NCBI GenBank assembly: GCA_963377175.1
Contig: CAUJNA010001890.1
Location: 1,726,315-1,790,314 of the forward strand
Reading direction: 5' to 3'
From: Effrenium voratum
Taxonomy: Eukaryota; Sar; Dinophyceae; Suessiales; Symbiodiniaceae
DNA: 64,000 nt
Position numbers and translations under genes: made by a program. Shown piece by piece: positions 33,466-45,570 of this stretch. The notes under the pieces are model-generated. The model searched no databases. It was not told where the DNA came from and worked only from the letters and a program-made list of their open reading frames with translations. Within the stretch, counting starts at the first letter, position 1, and every line of letters starts with the position of its first letter.

Positions 33466-34728
33466 TGGACTCCCGCGAGGTCATCTTAAATAAACTGTTT
33501 CTGGGGTGTTGTGCGCCCGAGTGTTTGTGGACACCTGACTTTGGGATACTCAGCTTCTCCAGATCATGTTTCATTTGAAGTTCCTCCGGTCAGTCTGTGA
33601 ATCCGGGTGTTTGTGGTCGCAACTGAGGGGTTGGGCATCTCCGTGTCCGGGGTAGGGGTCAGGGTGAAGCAACTTGCTGACTCTCAACTGGGAAGTTGGC
33701 TTCCTCTGGGAAGCTGCACAGGATGGACCAGCTCATTCCATTTCTCATTCCCTACTGAGAACCAAACAGACAAATCCACTGAGAACCAGCAAGACAAAAC
33801 AACTGATGATAACATGATTTGGGTGAATTATGGCAATCACGATTCACCAACCCAATGACGCTTTCCTACAGGCAGCGTCCAAAAGGGTGCGGAGTGAGGT
33901 TTCAGAGCTACATTAAGCACAGCTCAGATCCGATAGCATTCTCCCACCGCCCACAAAGTAACAACAGGAACCTGGTACTCAACAATAGGCAGAGAGGCAA
34001 TCTGGCACCGGATATGGGTGTGCCTGTTTTTAGGGGACCTGGTTTTCCTTGTAGATTTCCTTTAGACTACCCTCAAAAAGACACCAAATACGCCGTTGAC
34101 TGAGAAAAAAATGGATCGCCACGGTATGCGTCCCAACCATAGGCTGCAATATGGCTGGGGGTTGACACACCGGTGATTCCTTTTGGGAGCCTGTCCATGG
34201 CGGCATGACACCGACACGGACTTCTCCTCAGGGGGCACATGGTGTCAACCCAGCACTTCACATCTTGTCAAGGCTCCCCATGTTTCACATCACCCTTTTT
34301 ACCTGGGCCAAACAGGTGATGCTTCAAACCACCCAGAAGAGAGGTAGGGAACTCTGTCAATCAAGACTTGTTGGAGAGTCACTGAAGCAACTCACATCTA
34401 CTTCGCTTCATAACCTATGTGACACTCAAATCTGGGCTTAATAAGGAAGCCTCAAGACAAGAACCTTAAAGGGCGTTGCAAATTGTTTGCCTAGAGCAAC
34501 TTTCAATCACGTTGCCCCCCCGCCCAAAAAGAACAGAAAAAGTTCAGGCGTTGGGCCCCAATTTCCCCCTTGTAACGCAGGGGGACACCTAATGCAAAGT
34601 CCAAGGGGAAAAAAACTAAATGCAAAGTCCGAGGGAAAAACACCCCATGCAAAGTTTAAGACAAAAAGCCAAGGCAAAACGACAAAGCTTTTTTTTCCCG
34701 TCTCCGGACATGGCACTTAGCAACCCAC

Positions 34729-34833
34729 CTGCTCCAACGTGAAGCATTTCACCACGCGCATGGCCCCCAGGAATTCGTTGCACAGCCTCCCCCTCACGTC
34801 ACGGCACTCCTGCACAAAACGCGTTTTGCGCCT
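34729..34833 (-). CDS. ABCC exon 10: D-x-R ... NE-x-L ... KCFTLEQ loop
   Basis: Thirty-five codons, with TRFVQECRDVRGRLCNEF and LGAMRVVKCFTLEQ. This is one of the best conserved ABCC cytoplasmic loops ('D-x-R-x-x-x-x-NE-x-L-x-x-I/M-x-V-x-K-x-(F/Y)-x-(W/L)-E'). Acceptor caag|A at 34833, or agag|G at 34831 if exon 9 uses its GA donor. Donor GAGCAG|gtgggt (GT, phase 0). The intron after it carries a C element at 33327-33465. Confidence 0.9.
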
Positions 34834-35895
34834 CTTGAGTGACCCGCAAACGGGGTTCAAAGGTGGTTTTTGTTGAAGGGTAAGTCACCTTTTGGGGGGG
34901 TCTTAACAATGTGCGTGTTTTGTTTTTTTGGGTAAGTAACCCCTGTTTGGGGTGGTTTCAAAGGTATTTTGCTTTTTTTCAGGGAAAGTAACCCCTTTTT
35001 GGGGTGGTTTTAACTGAAGTCTGGGGCTCCATGTGCAAAACGGCACTCCTGTTGCAGGGAGAAAATGGACATGGACTTTTTTTCCATAGACCCACCCAAC
35101 AATCACCTGGTACATGTAACCCTTTGAGACAGCTGGCAAAAGTGGATTGTGATTTGTACAAGATGTATCCTTCGAAGAAGCCTGTGCAAATCCACCTCGG
35201 TCGCCCCAAGGCGTTCTGTTGCTGTGGTCCTTGTTTCATCTTAAGGCACATGAACAACCTGAAGGCTTATTTGATACGGGGCCCACAATTCGAAGTTTCC
35301 CATAATTACTGGACATGGACAGATGAGTGGTTCGCCTTGTGTTTATTGGATTTACCTTTATCTCTTTTTTTTGTGTCCGAAACCCCGAATCGACCATAAA
35401 CTGATGGACATGTTGACCACATGCGAGAAATGACAACACCCTGCTGTGATTTGGCTAAATGGTGTGGAGTTTTGGGGGGTGCCTACCCTGTTTGGCTCGG
35501 CAAGAACCACGAGTACGCAAAGAGTCCAAACCAAACTACGGGGTACCTGAACATAGAAAATGGTTGAGCAAAACCACTAGCTGCCATTTGGTGAGCCCGT
35601 GCCACGCCATTCCCTTCACTCCGGTAGACAAAGTGAATATAAACATCTTCCATCCAGTACTTGCAGTTCTCACATAGCTGGTCACAGCAACATGAAAAAT
35701 CTAGCGGAAAAAAAAAGCTGGTCACACACTAATGCCCCCCCTCCAAAAGTGATAAATCCCCAGTAAAACCAGGGACACCCCCCATATTCATAAACAGGGG
35801 TTTATTGGTTCGGGGTCAACATTATTGTGGTGACTGGAAGCACTGGGCCATTTGGGCTTCTTTGCACTTCAGCACCGAACAAACAACAAGTGTCT

Positions 35896-35966
35896 ACTTG
35901 GAGTCTCCATGACCTGTAAAAATGGAGTCATGACCCCTTTAGCCTCTAGTCATGGACACTCCAGGC
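35896..35966. mobile_element. Family B element, short
   Basis: cttggagtctccatgacctg ... gtcatggacactccagg, 71 bp, internally deleted. Confidence 0.7.
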
Positions 35967-36440
35967 AGTGCCACATGCTGCAAAGTGCTTGGATTTGCCT
36001 AGGTTCACGCACACAACAAAGGGCAAACTCCCTTGCTTGGATGACCACCCCAGGAAAACATTAGCCGCCTGAGTGGTTCATCCAAAGGTTGTCTGCTATA
36101 TCAATCGGGCGAACACCCGTGTGCAAACATATACTTGTCTCCCCAAGAGGATCTGAGACAATTAGCGAGTTCTCTTGAATCGAATGTTTGGTGGGAATAT
36201 TTTCAAGAGCCCCCATTACCAGAACCCGATATGGAGCATAGATGTTTTGACCGAAGCTCTTTTAAAAAAGGAAGGAATCCAACCCTAGAACGCCAGAATA
36301 GCATGGAACCAAAAGCCCCAGAGATGCCATAAGTTGCCTAAGGAACAGTTGTTTATCGTGCTATGGCTAAGCATTTGATAGCAGCTAACTCCTATGGTCA
36401 TGACTAGGTTTGGCCATGAAGTACCCCACATAATCATTTA

Positions 36441-36543
36441 CTAGGTCCTCCAGTAGAGAGTTTAGAATAAGGGTACCCTTTTTGCTGTAGTCTATTTTAG
36501 TAGGGGAACCCTCCCCCAGTAAAAGGTGCGAAAGGGCACTACC
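36441..36543 (+). mobile_element. Family A element, right end lost
   Basis: Begins ctaggtcctccagtagagag and stops after gggcactac, where unrelated sequence (ccctgcaaatag) follows. Confidence 0.8.
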
Positions 36544-37024
36544 CCTGCAAATAGTTTTCAGCCGCAAAAAGGCAAACAGGTTCGTGAAACCAAACAATGC
36601 CAAATGTTAGAGCGTTCGCGGAAAGTGAGCCAGCTGCAAGTGGGCGATAACCTAGGTTAGTCAAGTCTGGCAATCTACAGAGGGAACCAAACCCTACTTG
36701 ACTGACTATAAGTTGTTCATGTCCCAGGAAATGAGTAAATTGGGCGGCTATCAGGGGACCGACCCCCAACCCCCCCCCCCCCCAACAAAAAAACAGAGCA
36801 CAAAAAAACAGCCCGGACCAGGCTGCCCCAGAATTGGCTCAAACAAAACCATTCTCCCAAGGGAAACCAAGTGAAGGATTGCTTGCACAAAGGCGTGTTA
36901 GAAGAGTCGGCCCAACCACTATTGTCCCACCAAAAAGGGGAACACAGGAAACTATACTTCAGATTCTGTTTACAGTCTACGCTGCAATACTATACAACGG
37001 GGTCTCAGGTTTTGGTCTCGTCGC

Positions 37025-37103
37025 CTGGGTGCGCTTGGAGGCGCGTTTGATCCGCTGGGTGAGGATCAGCTGTAGAGGCGCTGCCACTACAAAGACCAGC
37101 ATC
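37025..37103 (-). CDS. ABCC exon 9: TMD1 helix with APLQ and basic tail
   Basis: Twenty-six codons: MLVFVVAAPLQLILTQRIKR, ASKRTQ. This matches 'VM-x-L-x-x-P-(L/I)-x-x-x-(L/I)-x-x-x-(I/L)-x-x-(A/L)-Q'. Acceptor gccacag|G (phase 2); donor CCCAG|gcgacg (GC, phase 0), with an alternative GA donor two bases on (CAGGC|gacgag) that would pair with an AG|G acceptor in exon 10. The following intron (34834-37024) contains a truncated A copy and a B copy. Confidence 0.85.
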
Positions 37104-37420
37104 CTGTGGCGGAAGGCATTGCCGACTTAGGGCCCATTTGGCAGAGAGTGGAAATATCCTATCTGGGTTCCCACATAAACCACCATTCGAGGTGAATTCG
37201 GTCGTGTGTCGTTGTAATTCACCCAGATCCTATCTAGTACTTCGCCACCTCCTTTGGGCACAGCCACATGACGAGCACTCCAGCTCCAGCGCACCGGCTC
37301 AGCACTGCATCCATGCCACATGAGAAGCCAACCCGCTCCAGAGCCCCCGAATGCGTGCGCTTTCGCTAGAATGACGGGGAGGCAAAGTTCTTGGATGTGG
37401 GAACACGCTTTCAAACCATC

Positions 37421-37540
37421 TGCTGCTCAATAGGGAATGAGGGAATGAACCTAGGGATTCCCTTAAAGGAAGCCACCATTTGCATAGTTTTTCTCGGGGT
37501 CATTCCATTTCTCATTCCATGCATCTCTCGCACCAGCAAG
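37421..37540. mobile_element. Family G element
   Basis: tgctgctcaatagggaatg ... ttctcattccatgc ... gcaccagcaag; core gggattcccttaaagg. Confidence 0.7.
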
Positions 37541-37775
37541 TTTCAGCCCCGAGATCCGCGAGTCTCGCACTTAAACAACTTATAACCTAACACTAATGGA
37601 TGTTTGCGAAATCCACCATTTTCTTTTAGAAACCCTTTGACAGACCTAGCAAATTAGATTCCCTTCGAATCTCGCAACATCTTCTTCAGCAAATGGGGGT
37701 TCATATAACCCACCATCGTTTACCTAAGGATTGTCATCCTCCAACCTTTGTTTTCCTGGGGGCAAGGAACCCTAT

Positions 37776-37897
37776 CTAGCTCCTCCAGTAGAGAGCTTAG
37801 AATAAGGGTACCAACTGTTTTCTGCAGTCTATTTAGGGGCGGAACCCTCCAAACCAAAAAAGTTGGTGAGAAAGGGGCACCTAGCTGGGGGACCTAG
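37776..37897 (+). mobile_element. Family A element
   Basis: ctagctcctccagtagagag to ctgggggacctag; intact. Between ABCC exons 8 and 9. Confidence 0.87.
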
Positions 37898-38052
37898 CTT
37901 TCCATCCACCCGCAAATGGAAGATTTGGAGAATGAACGCTTTATAAAGCAAAGGGAAGAAGCTTCACATGGGTGCGTCTTTTCGGATCTCGACCCTATGG
38001 GGGCCAGGAACGCTATACCCCTTCGGAGCTGGGGCGGAGGCGGCCCAGGCGC

Positions 38053-38163
38053 CCCACGGGGCCGGCGGAGCCGGTGAGCTCCGTGAGGTGCCAGCACACC
38101 ACGCCGATGGAGGCCAGCGCCAGGACGATGGAGCAGTGGCTCGCGTGCAGGAAGCACAGGACC
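38053..38163 (-). CDS. ABCC exon 8: TMD1 helix pair
   Basis: Thirty-six codons including HCSIVLALASIGVVCWHLTE and LTGSAGPV. It aligns with the ABCC 'PLQI-x-LAL-x-x-L-x-x-x-LG-x-SA-x-x-G' helices and turn. Acceptor gcgag|G (phase 2); donor GTGGG|gcgcct (GC, phase 2). The join GG|G followed by MLVFVV of exon 9 reproduces the family spacing exactly. The following intron (37104-38052) contains an A copy (37776-37897) and a G element (37421-37540). Confidence 0.8.
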
Positions 38164-38600
38164 CTCGCTCCGGAGATTCTCCCGGGGAATCGAGGTGCGG
38201 ACCCTCAAAAATTCCAACTTGAAACTGGGAGATTGCCCCAAGAAATATGGAATTGCGGAACTTGTACCCTGGATTTGGTTCAGGCAGGCCACCAGGAAAA
38301 CAACGTTGGGTTCATATCTCACCACTATTGTTTACCAAATTGTCATCATCCATATTGCGTCCTTGCCATTACTTGCCATTCTTTTAAGGGGGTTTGAACC
38401 CCAGGGTATTCCTTAAAAATAGGACACTGCCCCAAAAAATATGGGGTGAATTCCCTATTTTATGGGTGGTTTGAGGGTTCAGGTGGCTTGTTTCTTTGAG
38501 GCTCGTAAAGGGAAACCGGAGGGAAACCTGCCATTTAGGGGGTACTCCTAATTTGACACATATATACCTGCTTCTAGGCGCAAGGGAACAATCCTTCAGA

Positions 38601-38728
38601 CTGGCGCTCAGTAGGGAATGACCGAGTCCTTCTTTTCCGGGACTGAACCTGGGGATTCCCTTAAAGGAGACCATAGGATATATTTGTTTGGGGGGTCCTT
38701 CCGTGTCTCATTCCTGAGAACCAGCCAG
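38601..38728. mobile_element. Family G element
   Basis: ctggcgctcagtagggaatg ... gtctcattcctgagaaccagccag; core gggattcccttaaagg. Confidence 0.7.
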
Positions 38729-40285
38729 AAAAAACCGTTTGCCACCGGGAGGCGGCTTGGTGCAGTCCGTGGCAAAATGATTCTGCAGATCTCCCACGGT
38801 GTAGGGACACTCGTCCAAGCGCAGGAAGAGACCTCGGACTCGGTCGAGCTGTTTTTCAAGCGCCAACCGAAGTTACGACGGCAAATTCAATGAGTGGGTG
38901 CAACTGTTATTTTTTGGAAGGGCAAATGATGGGGCAAAAAGGGGGGGAACAGTCTTTGCTGGTTTAAAGGGAAGATGCTGGAGAAAAAAGGGAGCAACAC
39001 AGTTGGTTCAGGCTGGCAATGTGTCAAACTCTCAAACTCCATCTCCAAGAAGTTTGCCAACTCACTCAGAGTGGGTTTCCTTGACTGAGACACCTCGGGA
39101 AAATATCCCCAGTGAGTTGGCTCCCATGACTCATATAATTTACGGGACAACATTTAACTGGGGATATGCGTTGTTTTCTAAGTGCCCAAACCCCTATTTT
39201 TGGGTTTGGGCTGCAGTGGGAAGGGTATTTGTTGTATATTATTTTCCTCGGGCCCGGGTTCGCTAGCCCCCCCCCCCCCCCGATATATTGGCTGGTGAGT
39301 GTTCGCGCTTGTGAAGCAACCAGGTGGTGTATGATGTTAGAGTCACCTAAGGGTATTCATACGTGTTTGCGGAAACTGGTTGCCCCCCTTCAACTTCTGA
39401 TGTCGGATAACAAATATTCAATCGAGAGGGGGGTACAGAAGCGACTAGCCACAACCGTTCAAGGGCCTTCCCCACATGATTTGGCATTCCAAGATTCACA
39501 TCCTCTACTTTGATGTTCATCTTGGTTGTGGAGTTCCGTCAGCAGCCACTTGGTGAGTACTTCACAAACGCACCATTGGCCAATTGGAGACAACCGGATT
39601 GAATTTACACCCCCATTGGAGTCACAATTAGAGTCAACCTGTGGGGGGAGGGAGGTATGAACAAAATCCTGCACCAGTCGGATGACTCACCTAATAAACT
39701 TGGCTGGAATTAGGACCCCAGCAAAAACATATCTTTTTTGCCTGGTGAGTGGAAAACAAAGGGAACCCCCAAAAAAGCAAAAAAGCGAAAAGGGGAGCAA
39801 ATTCTGGAGAAGTAAACTGGTGCGAAGTGGATTTCGTCCAGTCCATAGCCTCCTGACTCCCGAAAGTGAACCGAAAGTCAACACGCTGTGTCAAGCCTCG
39901 CTCTTTCAGACCGGCTGAAAGAAGGGACATCAACACAAGAGATGTTGGGAAGTTCCATAGAACCCATGGGCAATCTCATAGAACCCAATGCGCAAACCTC
40001 GTTTTGGCGACGTGGGGTTCCACACAAAAAGCTTTCGAGTCGGGGCCAGCAAGCTGCAAATCCTGCTGCCGAGTTTCTGTGATACGGGAATCCCAGTAAA
40101 GAAGTTATGGGTTCGAAAACACTTTATCACCGATATGCGAAGGGTGCTCAACACTGGTTGCTTCCAAGGGCCCCTGAGGAATTGGTCGGGGTTCTTCATT
40201 GGAGGACCCCACATGGGGACTGCCTTGGAGAGGTCATGACCCTTACGGTGGGTGGTTGTTGATTCCCACAAACATGGCCAACATC

Positions 40286-40411
40286 CTGAAGTAAGCAATC
40301 GCATCCTTGTAGGTGCCGCTGTTTGTGCGCACGGCCGCGATGTGGGCGCCAGTGAGCGCGTAAGACCACGCACTGGGGATCAGACCACGCACTGGGGATC
40401 GTTTGCTCATC
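40286..40411 (-). CDS. ABCC exon 7: cytoplasmic loop, TG-x-I ... D motif
   Basis: Reads MSKRSPVRGLIPSAWSYALT then GAHIAAVRTNSGTYKDAIAY. It corresponds to the ABCC loop 'K-x-L-x-LS ... TG-x-I-x-NLMS-x-DA-x-R'. Acceptor cggag|G (phase 2). The donor is uncertain: TTCAG|gatgtt (GA, chosen) or CCAT|gtttgt (GT, end 40274); both give phase 2. The exon contains a 19-bp tandem duplication (40363-40399) that is not a multiple of three. The following intron (38164-40285) holds a G element. Confidence 0.65.
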
Positions 40412-41033
40412 CTCCGAGAGTGAACTTTGAACCAGCTCCGACGTCACAAGGAGCACTGCCGTTCACCTTTCTAAACAGGATGTCCAGAAGTATGTTGTCT
40501 TCTTGTCCTCGTAGACGAGGACAAAGCGCAGAAATAGAGATGTAGCGTTCGTTGCTCCATTACAAGCGCGGACATGGCGAACCGGTAGCTTGGCTTTAAT
40601 ACAAGCCCTGCAGATTCTAACGTCGCGGAATTCCTAGTACTTCTCGGCATTGACCCAGTTTTGGACGCAAACGCCCGCAAAAAAAATGGCAACCGCCCGC
40701 AAAATGGCGCGAACACGCCTCAAACGCCGAAAAAACGCCTTGAATTTCAGACCGCCTAGGAATTCCTCGGCATTGGGGCATTGGAATCTCCAGGGTGCGG
40801 AAAGGCCCTACCCCAACCGTGTGTGCCGGGGGGGGGGGGGCCTTTTGGGGTCTCCAGAAAATGTGCGTGGCACATTCGCTTGTGTCAATGTTGCGCCTTA
40901 TTTGGCTGTAGGCCGGCTCTTTCGAGGCAGCTTTCCAAAAGTCTCATGGGTTTTGAGCAAACAAAGAATCCCCAATGCAATCCCACTAAACAAAAGGCCA
41001 ACAAATCGTCAAGCTCAATCCAGGTGAAGTTGC

Positions 41034-41133
41034 AATGTGGGTGTGGCTCAAACTTGGGCACGCAAAATCGAACCCTGGAAGAGGACAAGTAGACTGAGAC
41101 CTGCGGTCCCCTTCCTAAATTTTGAGCTACATG
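41034..41133. mobile_element. Family D element
   Basis: tgtgggtgtggctcaaactt ... ttgagctacatgccccaga, with core gaaccctggaagaggacaag. Right repeat decayed. Confidence 0.6.
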
Positions 41134-42336
41134 CCCCAGACCCTCACCCACGAATTACTCGCCGGAGGGCGGTTTGGAGCCCAATCGGTGGCTTGGTGGG
41201 TTTTTGGCATGCCCATTTCCCCTCTACAGCCAGGGAGGTGTTCAAATCCAAATCCAGTCACCAATCCAAACCCTCAGCCCGCCAGGGCAACCCCTATTTT
41301 TGGCCCCGATTGTTTGAAGCCTCTTGATGGGCCGATCCCGGGCACCCGGAAACGGAAAACGCACAAATTTCGGGGCCGAAGTGCTCTTGCGGTACACCAG
41401 GTGCGACAAGAGCCTGGCTTGCAACGAAATGCACTTCCCCAGAAAACTCCTATGCCAAAGGCTGAACGTATACGTTCATATCTGAACCCCTGGTAATTTT
41501 ATGGGGTAGTGATGGATTAATCTCATGGGTATCAGCCTCCAAAAGGGTCCAAAGTGGCCATGGGTTCATATATGGTCCTATACATTCAGCCCTGACTATG
41601 CAATATGCAGCGGCAGCATTTTCACGAGCATTAGAAAACCCGTATAGGCACATAGTTGGCATCTGAGAGCCCTCCAAATGGGTCAAGTACGGGCAAATGC
41701 TTTGCTTTTTACGTCTTCAAACCAAAAGAACCCGCCAGCTTTTCAAGTTGATCACTCTCTATCTATCCGAGGCTGTAGGCCCTACTTGGGTAGGCTTTAC
41801 AGGGCTGCATTTCCCCTCCTCGTGGCCAAGTCCGAAATTAGGCTGGAACCTTGACATCCCTTTGGCGCCAAGCCTTGACTCCAGAAAGACCTGAAAAAAA
41901 AGGAACAAGAGGCACCTTTTGACAGACCACCCCCCTTACCTGGCTTGGCTGGATAAAATACATGAAGACATGCCCCAAACAAATCCTTGCCCGAGGTTTA
42001 GGATAAAAAGGCCAAAACAATTGCCAAATCGGGCCTTAACAGTTTGTGGGGTTGGTAGTCACTGAAAAGCTGGGCCCATTAGAGTGACATCCTCAAAGAT
42101 ACCTGCTAGAAAGGCGGTTTAACGGAAAACCGCTCTCCCAAGCAGAAATTTCAGAACTCAAAATGCAACCACCTTTTAGGGATTCAGAAAGTGCCTGACC
42201 CAAAATGCCGGAAAAAGAACAAGAAACAACTAACTTGCGGAACCACCTCGTTTGGCCTTCATCTGGGTGCGTCTTCCGTCAAAAGCCCGTCACATGGTTC
42301 TCGGGGCCGCGAGGAACGTCTCCCCAGAAACGGCCA

Positions 42337-42560
42337 TACTGTGCATGAACAAAGTCCTGCACTAGTTGATAAGTGGCTAGGTTCTCTAGTAGAGAGGGTA
42401 GAATAAGGGTACCAACTTTTTTCTGTAGTTGATTTTAGTTGGGGAACCCTCCCCAAAAAATGGGTAAAACGGCACCTAGCCGGGGGACCTAGGTGGTTTA
42501 CACCGGGCATTTCGGGTTTCCTCCATTCCAACTGGTGCAGAATGCCGTCCATGCACAGTA
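42337..42560. mobile_element. Family C element split by an A element
   Basis: Left half tactgtgcatgaacaaagtc begins at 42337 and the right half ends atgccgtccatgcacagta at 42560. The family A copy at 42377-42492 sits between them, so A inserted into an existing C. Confidence 0.75.
42377..42492 (+). mobile_element. Family A element inserted in a C element
   Basis: ctaggttctctagtagagag to ccgggggacctag, splitting the C element at 42337-42560. Confidence 0.85.
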
Positions 42561-42853
42561 CTAGTCGCTATTAACCCCTCGGATGCTCAACCCACTGAAG
42601 GTTTCTCAGCATGCCAAGGCAACTAAGCCCAGTTTATGCAGTTGCAACCTTGGCCAAATCACTTACCGGATCAAAGCGCTTGGACTCTCTTAATTACAAA
42701 CATCCCCAGTCGAGCACCTGGAGCAAAACCGGGTTTGGTTGCGGGAGCTGCGGAACATCGGGGACTCGGCCTCTGAAAAAAAGTTCGAACCTTGACATCA
42801 GCTGAAGTGGTTCAAACTCTGAAAGTCATGGCCCATAGTCATATTAGGCATGA

Positions 42854-42972
42854 TACTGTGGATGGACAAAATCCTGCACCACTTTGAAACCATGGGAAGC
42901 AATTTCTTGGTGGTATTTACAGGGAAATCATCATTCCAGGGCTTGTTAGGTGGTGCAGGATTTCAGGCATGA
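42854..42972. mobile_element. Family C element, right end decayed
   Basis: Starts TACTGTGGATGGACAAAATC and contains tatttacagggaaatcat and ccattccaggg-like blocks and gtgcaggattt. The final CCACAGTA is lost. Confidence 0.65.
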
Positions 42973-43063
42973 CATCATTGAAATTCTGCCAAACATATCC
43001 ACCTAGCCGACAAAACCGAGTTCAGAAGCTCCTTCTGGGCCTGGAAGCCTGCAGCCGAGGAGC

Positions 43064-43132
43064 ACCTGCGCCTGCAAGTCCGCGCGCACGAACAAGGTCC
43101 AGGCGGCCTCCGCAAAGATCCACTGGCCCATC
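43064..43132 (-). CDS. ABCC exon 6: TMD1, R-A-x-L segment
   Basis: Twenty-two codons, MGQWIFAEAAWTLF then VRADLQAQ. This lines up with the ABCC stretch in which a helix is followed by R-x-x-L-x-x-x-(V/I)-Y-x-K. Acceptor ctgag|G (phase 2); donor CAGGT|gctcct (GC, phase 2), which joins directly onto MSKRS of exon 7. The following intron (40412-43063) contains a C element, a C element split by an A copy, and a D-like element. Confidence 0.65.
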
Positions 43133-43635
43133 CTCAGCGGATTGTTTTTTGCTTTAGAGCGAGATTTGTTGTTTGTTGTTGATGTGCTTGCTTGTGTTTG
43201 CGCTTGTTTTGCTTTTTTGTATTTGGACCCAACGTGGAGCGTCGTTTGTTCTCTTCATTTTTTGACTTGGATCCCAACAAATGGTTGTTGTTCCCTGTGT
43301 TTTTTTCCATTTAGACCCCATTTTGCAAAATGGGCGGCTTCTCAAAACAAATAGTTTGTGTTTCCCCCCCCCCCCCCGGATTCGGACCTCAAAAAATGGC
43401 TTCCCGAAAAATCCAACACGCGAAGATGAGCGGCTTCCCAGAAAAGCAAGATCTCAAAAAGGGTACCAACTCAAAAAGAAAAACAGCATAGTGCCGGGTG
43501 TCTTTTTTGTGTCTGTTTTCGAAGGGAAACCAACAGCAACCTTTCTGTGGGTAGCGACTTTGAGACAAACCCATGGGAAAAAGGAAAGGTGACTGAGACC
43601 CCCTCCAAGTTCAAAGGGGAAAGGAGGAAGCGATC

Positions 43636-43687
43636 AGACAGGCCGCGGGGGCCTCGCAGGCCTCCGCGGTCGGGTTCCATGCTGCAC
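43636..43687 (-). CDS. ABCC exon 5: short TMD1 segment
   Basis: A GC-rich island encoding AAWNPTAEACEAPAAC, in the place where ABCC proteins have the W-x-G-Y helix. Acceptor aaag|GT (phase 1); donor TGTCT|gatcgc (GA, phase 2). Both phases fit the neighbouring exons. The segment is short and only weakly hydrophobic, so the call rests on position, phase and base composition. The intron to exon 6 is the shortest found (about 500 bases) and contains a long run of C. Confidence 0.42.
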
Positions 43688-43810
43688 CTTTGGTTTCCCC
43701 CAATTTGAGGGAAACCCCTTCAAGAGCAAAAGGCCGAGGGGAACTCCCTTTTTCCGGGGAAAGAGAACCCCACGTCCAAACTTTTGGAAGCCCCCTGACA
43801 TCCATCGTCG

Positions 43811-43925
43811 AGCTCCTCCAGATTTGAGAGGTTAGAATAAGAGTACCAACTTTTTCTGCAGTCTATTTTAGTAGTGAACCGTCCCCCAAAAAAGGTGGCA
43901 AAAGGGCACCTAGCTGGGGGACCTA
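43811..43925 (+). mobile_element. Family A element
   Basis: agctcctccagatttgagag to ctgggggacctaa. It shares the gatttgagagg variant with the 26215 and 55701 copies, a possible subfamily. Confidence 0.8.
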
Positions 43926-44790
43926 ATTAGCGAAACCAAAGATTTGGAGTGACAAAGACGCAGCTGACTGGGCGCAAGAGGAACAAATATTCCATGGAAC
44001 CAGTATGATCCTTCATTGTGAGTATAGGTGAGCTCGTTTGACCCTCAACGAGGTTCGCTGTAGCGAGCTAAACCGTCCAGAACCACCTTGAGCCTCTCCT
44101 TTGGACGTTTCAAACACCCACAATGACGGGGTTCAACCCCCAGTAAAACAAAGGTTGACCCCATTTAGGTGATGACAATCCTTGGGTAAATAATGGTGGT
44201 TATGTGAACCCCGAACCCCCATTGTTTTGATGGTGGTTTGAACCCCGGGGACAATGATGGGGACCCAAAAGAATGAGGGGCATCCTCTTTGGTGGGTTTC
44301 CGCGTTTCTCCTGCGTTCCACTTGGGAAGGACACGGGCCGCCGGAACCAAAATTCCCTCACTGAGGAAACCAGCCTTCAAGGGGCCCATGGTCCAAGGGG
44401 CACTGCGCCAGCCAGTCCCAACGAGTACCTTGAAGCAAAACCGATGGCTGTGTCTTTTCCTCCTTGGAACCCTCTTTCCCTTCCCACCCCATGGTGATTG
44501 ATGGTGTTCCTTTCGGTTTGCCGTGGGTAGCACCAAAAAAAGGAGGTAACCTCAAGAAAACGGGCAGACCCAAAGAAGTACAGAGAGAGCGAGAGAGACA
44601 CAATGAACCGCGAAGCTTTTGCGAGGGGAGGAGGGGCCCAATTCAGGGCCAGTCGATGCAATCTGAGGTTTATGGAATCTGAGCTTGAGACTTTGGCCTG
44701 GCAAAAGTTGGATTAGCGAGTGTGCGGAGACACGGAATCATCTTGGATTCCACTGGGCTCATAAAAAGAAGTGGTACAAAGTAATAATGG

Positions 44791-44916
44791 TACTGTGGAT
44801 GGAAATCCTGCACTACCTAAGAAGCCAGGACTGCAGATTCCCCTGTAAATGCCAACAAACAATGGTTTTCACCCGTTTCTCAGGTGGTGCGAAATGGATT
44901 TCGTCCATCCACAGTA
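44791..44916. mobile_element. Family C element, well preserved
   Basis: 126 bp, TACTGTGGATGG at the left and ttcgtccatccacagta at the right, flanked by TA. It is one of the best copies for defining the termini. Confidence 0.85.
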
Positions 44917-45478
44917 TGTTACTCTATGCCATATTTGGTCAATCATAAAACACAGAGTAGTTTTGGAGAAGACCTCAGTCAAGGTCCCCTCAATATGAGT
45001 CATGTCCTGTCCGTTGTCCCTGAAATCAACTTAGCATTTTGGTTTCCGTTCAAACCAAAGCCATGAAGCTTTATCAACTCCAAACAATGCAATCGCCACG
45101 CGACCTGTTCGCCATCAAGTACCCACCAACATGGAAGTTCACATGCCCCTACCCTATGGTTCAACCCCCATTAAAAACAAAGGTCGATCCCACTTAGGTG
45201 ATGACAATCCTGAACGGTAAACAATGGTGGCTTTATGTACCTAACCATTGTTTCAATGGTGGCTTGAACCCCAACACCTGGTCCAAATGCCATGCTTGCC
45301 ATGCTTGTCCGAGTTGCAACTTTTAGTTTCGCTTGTCACGAAGGACAACGACTCAAACCTCCGAGAGCTTGTGGCTCGAACCGAGGAATGAATTCGTGGT
45401 CGAAGAGCATGGCGTGGATGGATCCCCTCGGCCCTGTGGAAGAAGATTTTTTTTGGACACGCCAGGTGCCCAAAACAA

Positions 45479-45570
45479 ATGGGTGTGGCTCAAAATTAAA
45501 CAGGGGGGGGGGGGGCAAACCGCAGGTTTGGGTTTCCAGGTTTCCACTTACCAGGGCTTGCCCCATTTTG
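45479..45570. mobile_element. Family D element, partial
   Basis: atgggtgtggctcaaaatta, then a run of G and a related interior (ccaggtttccacttaccagg) in opposite order; right end unclear. Confidence 0.4.
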
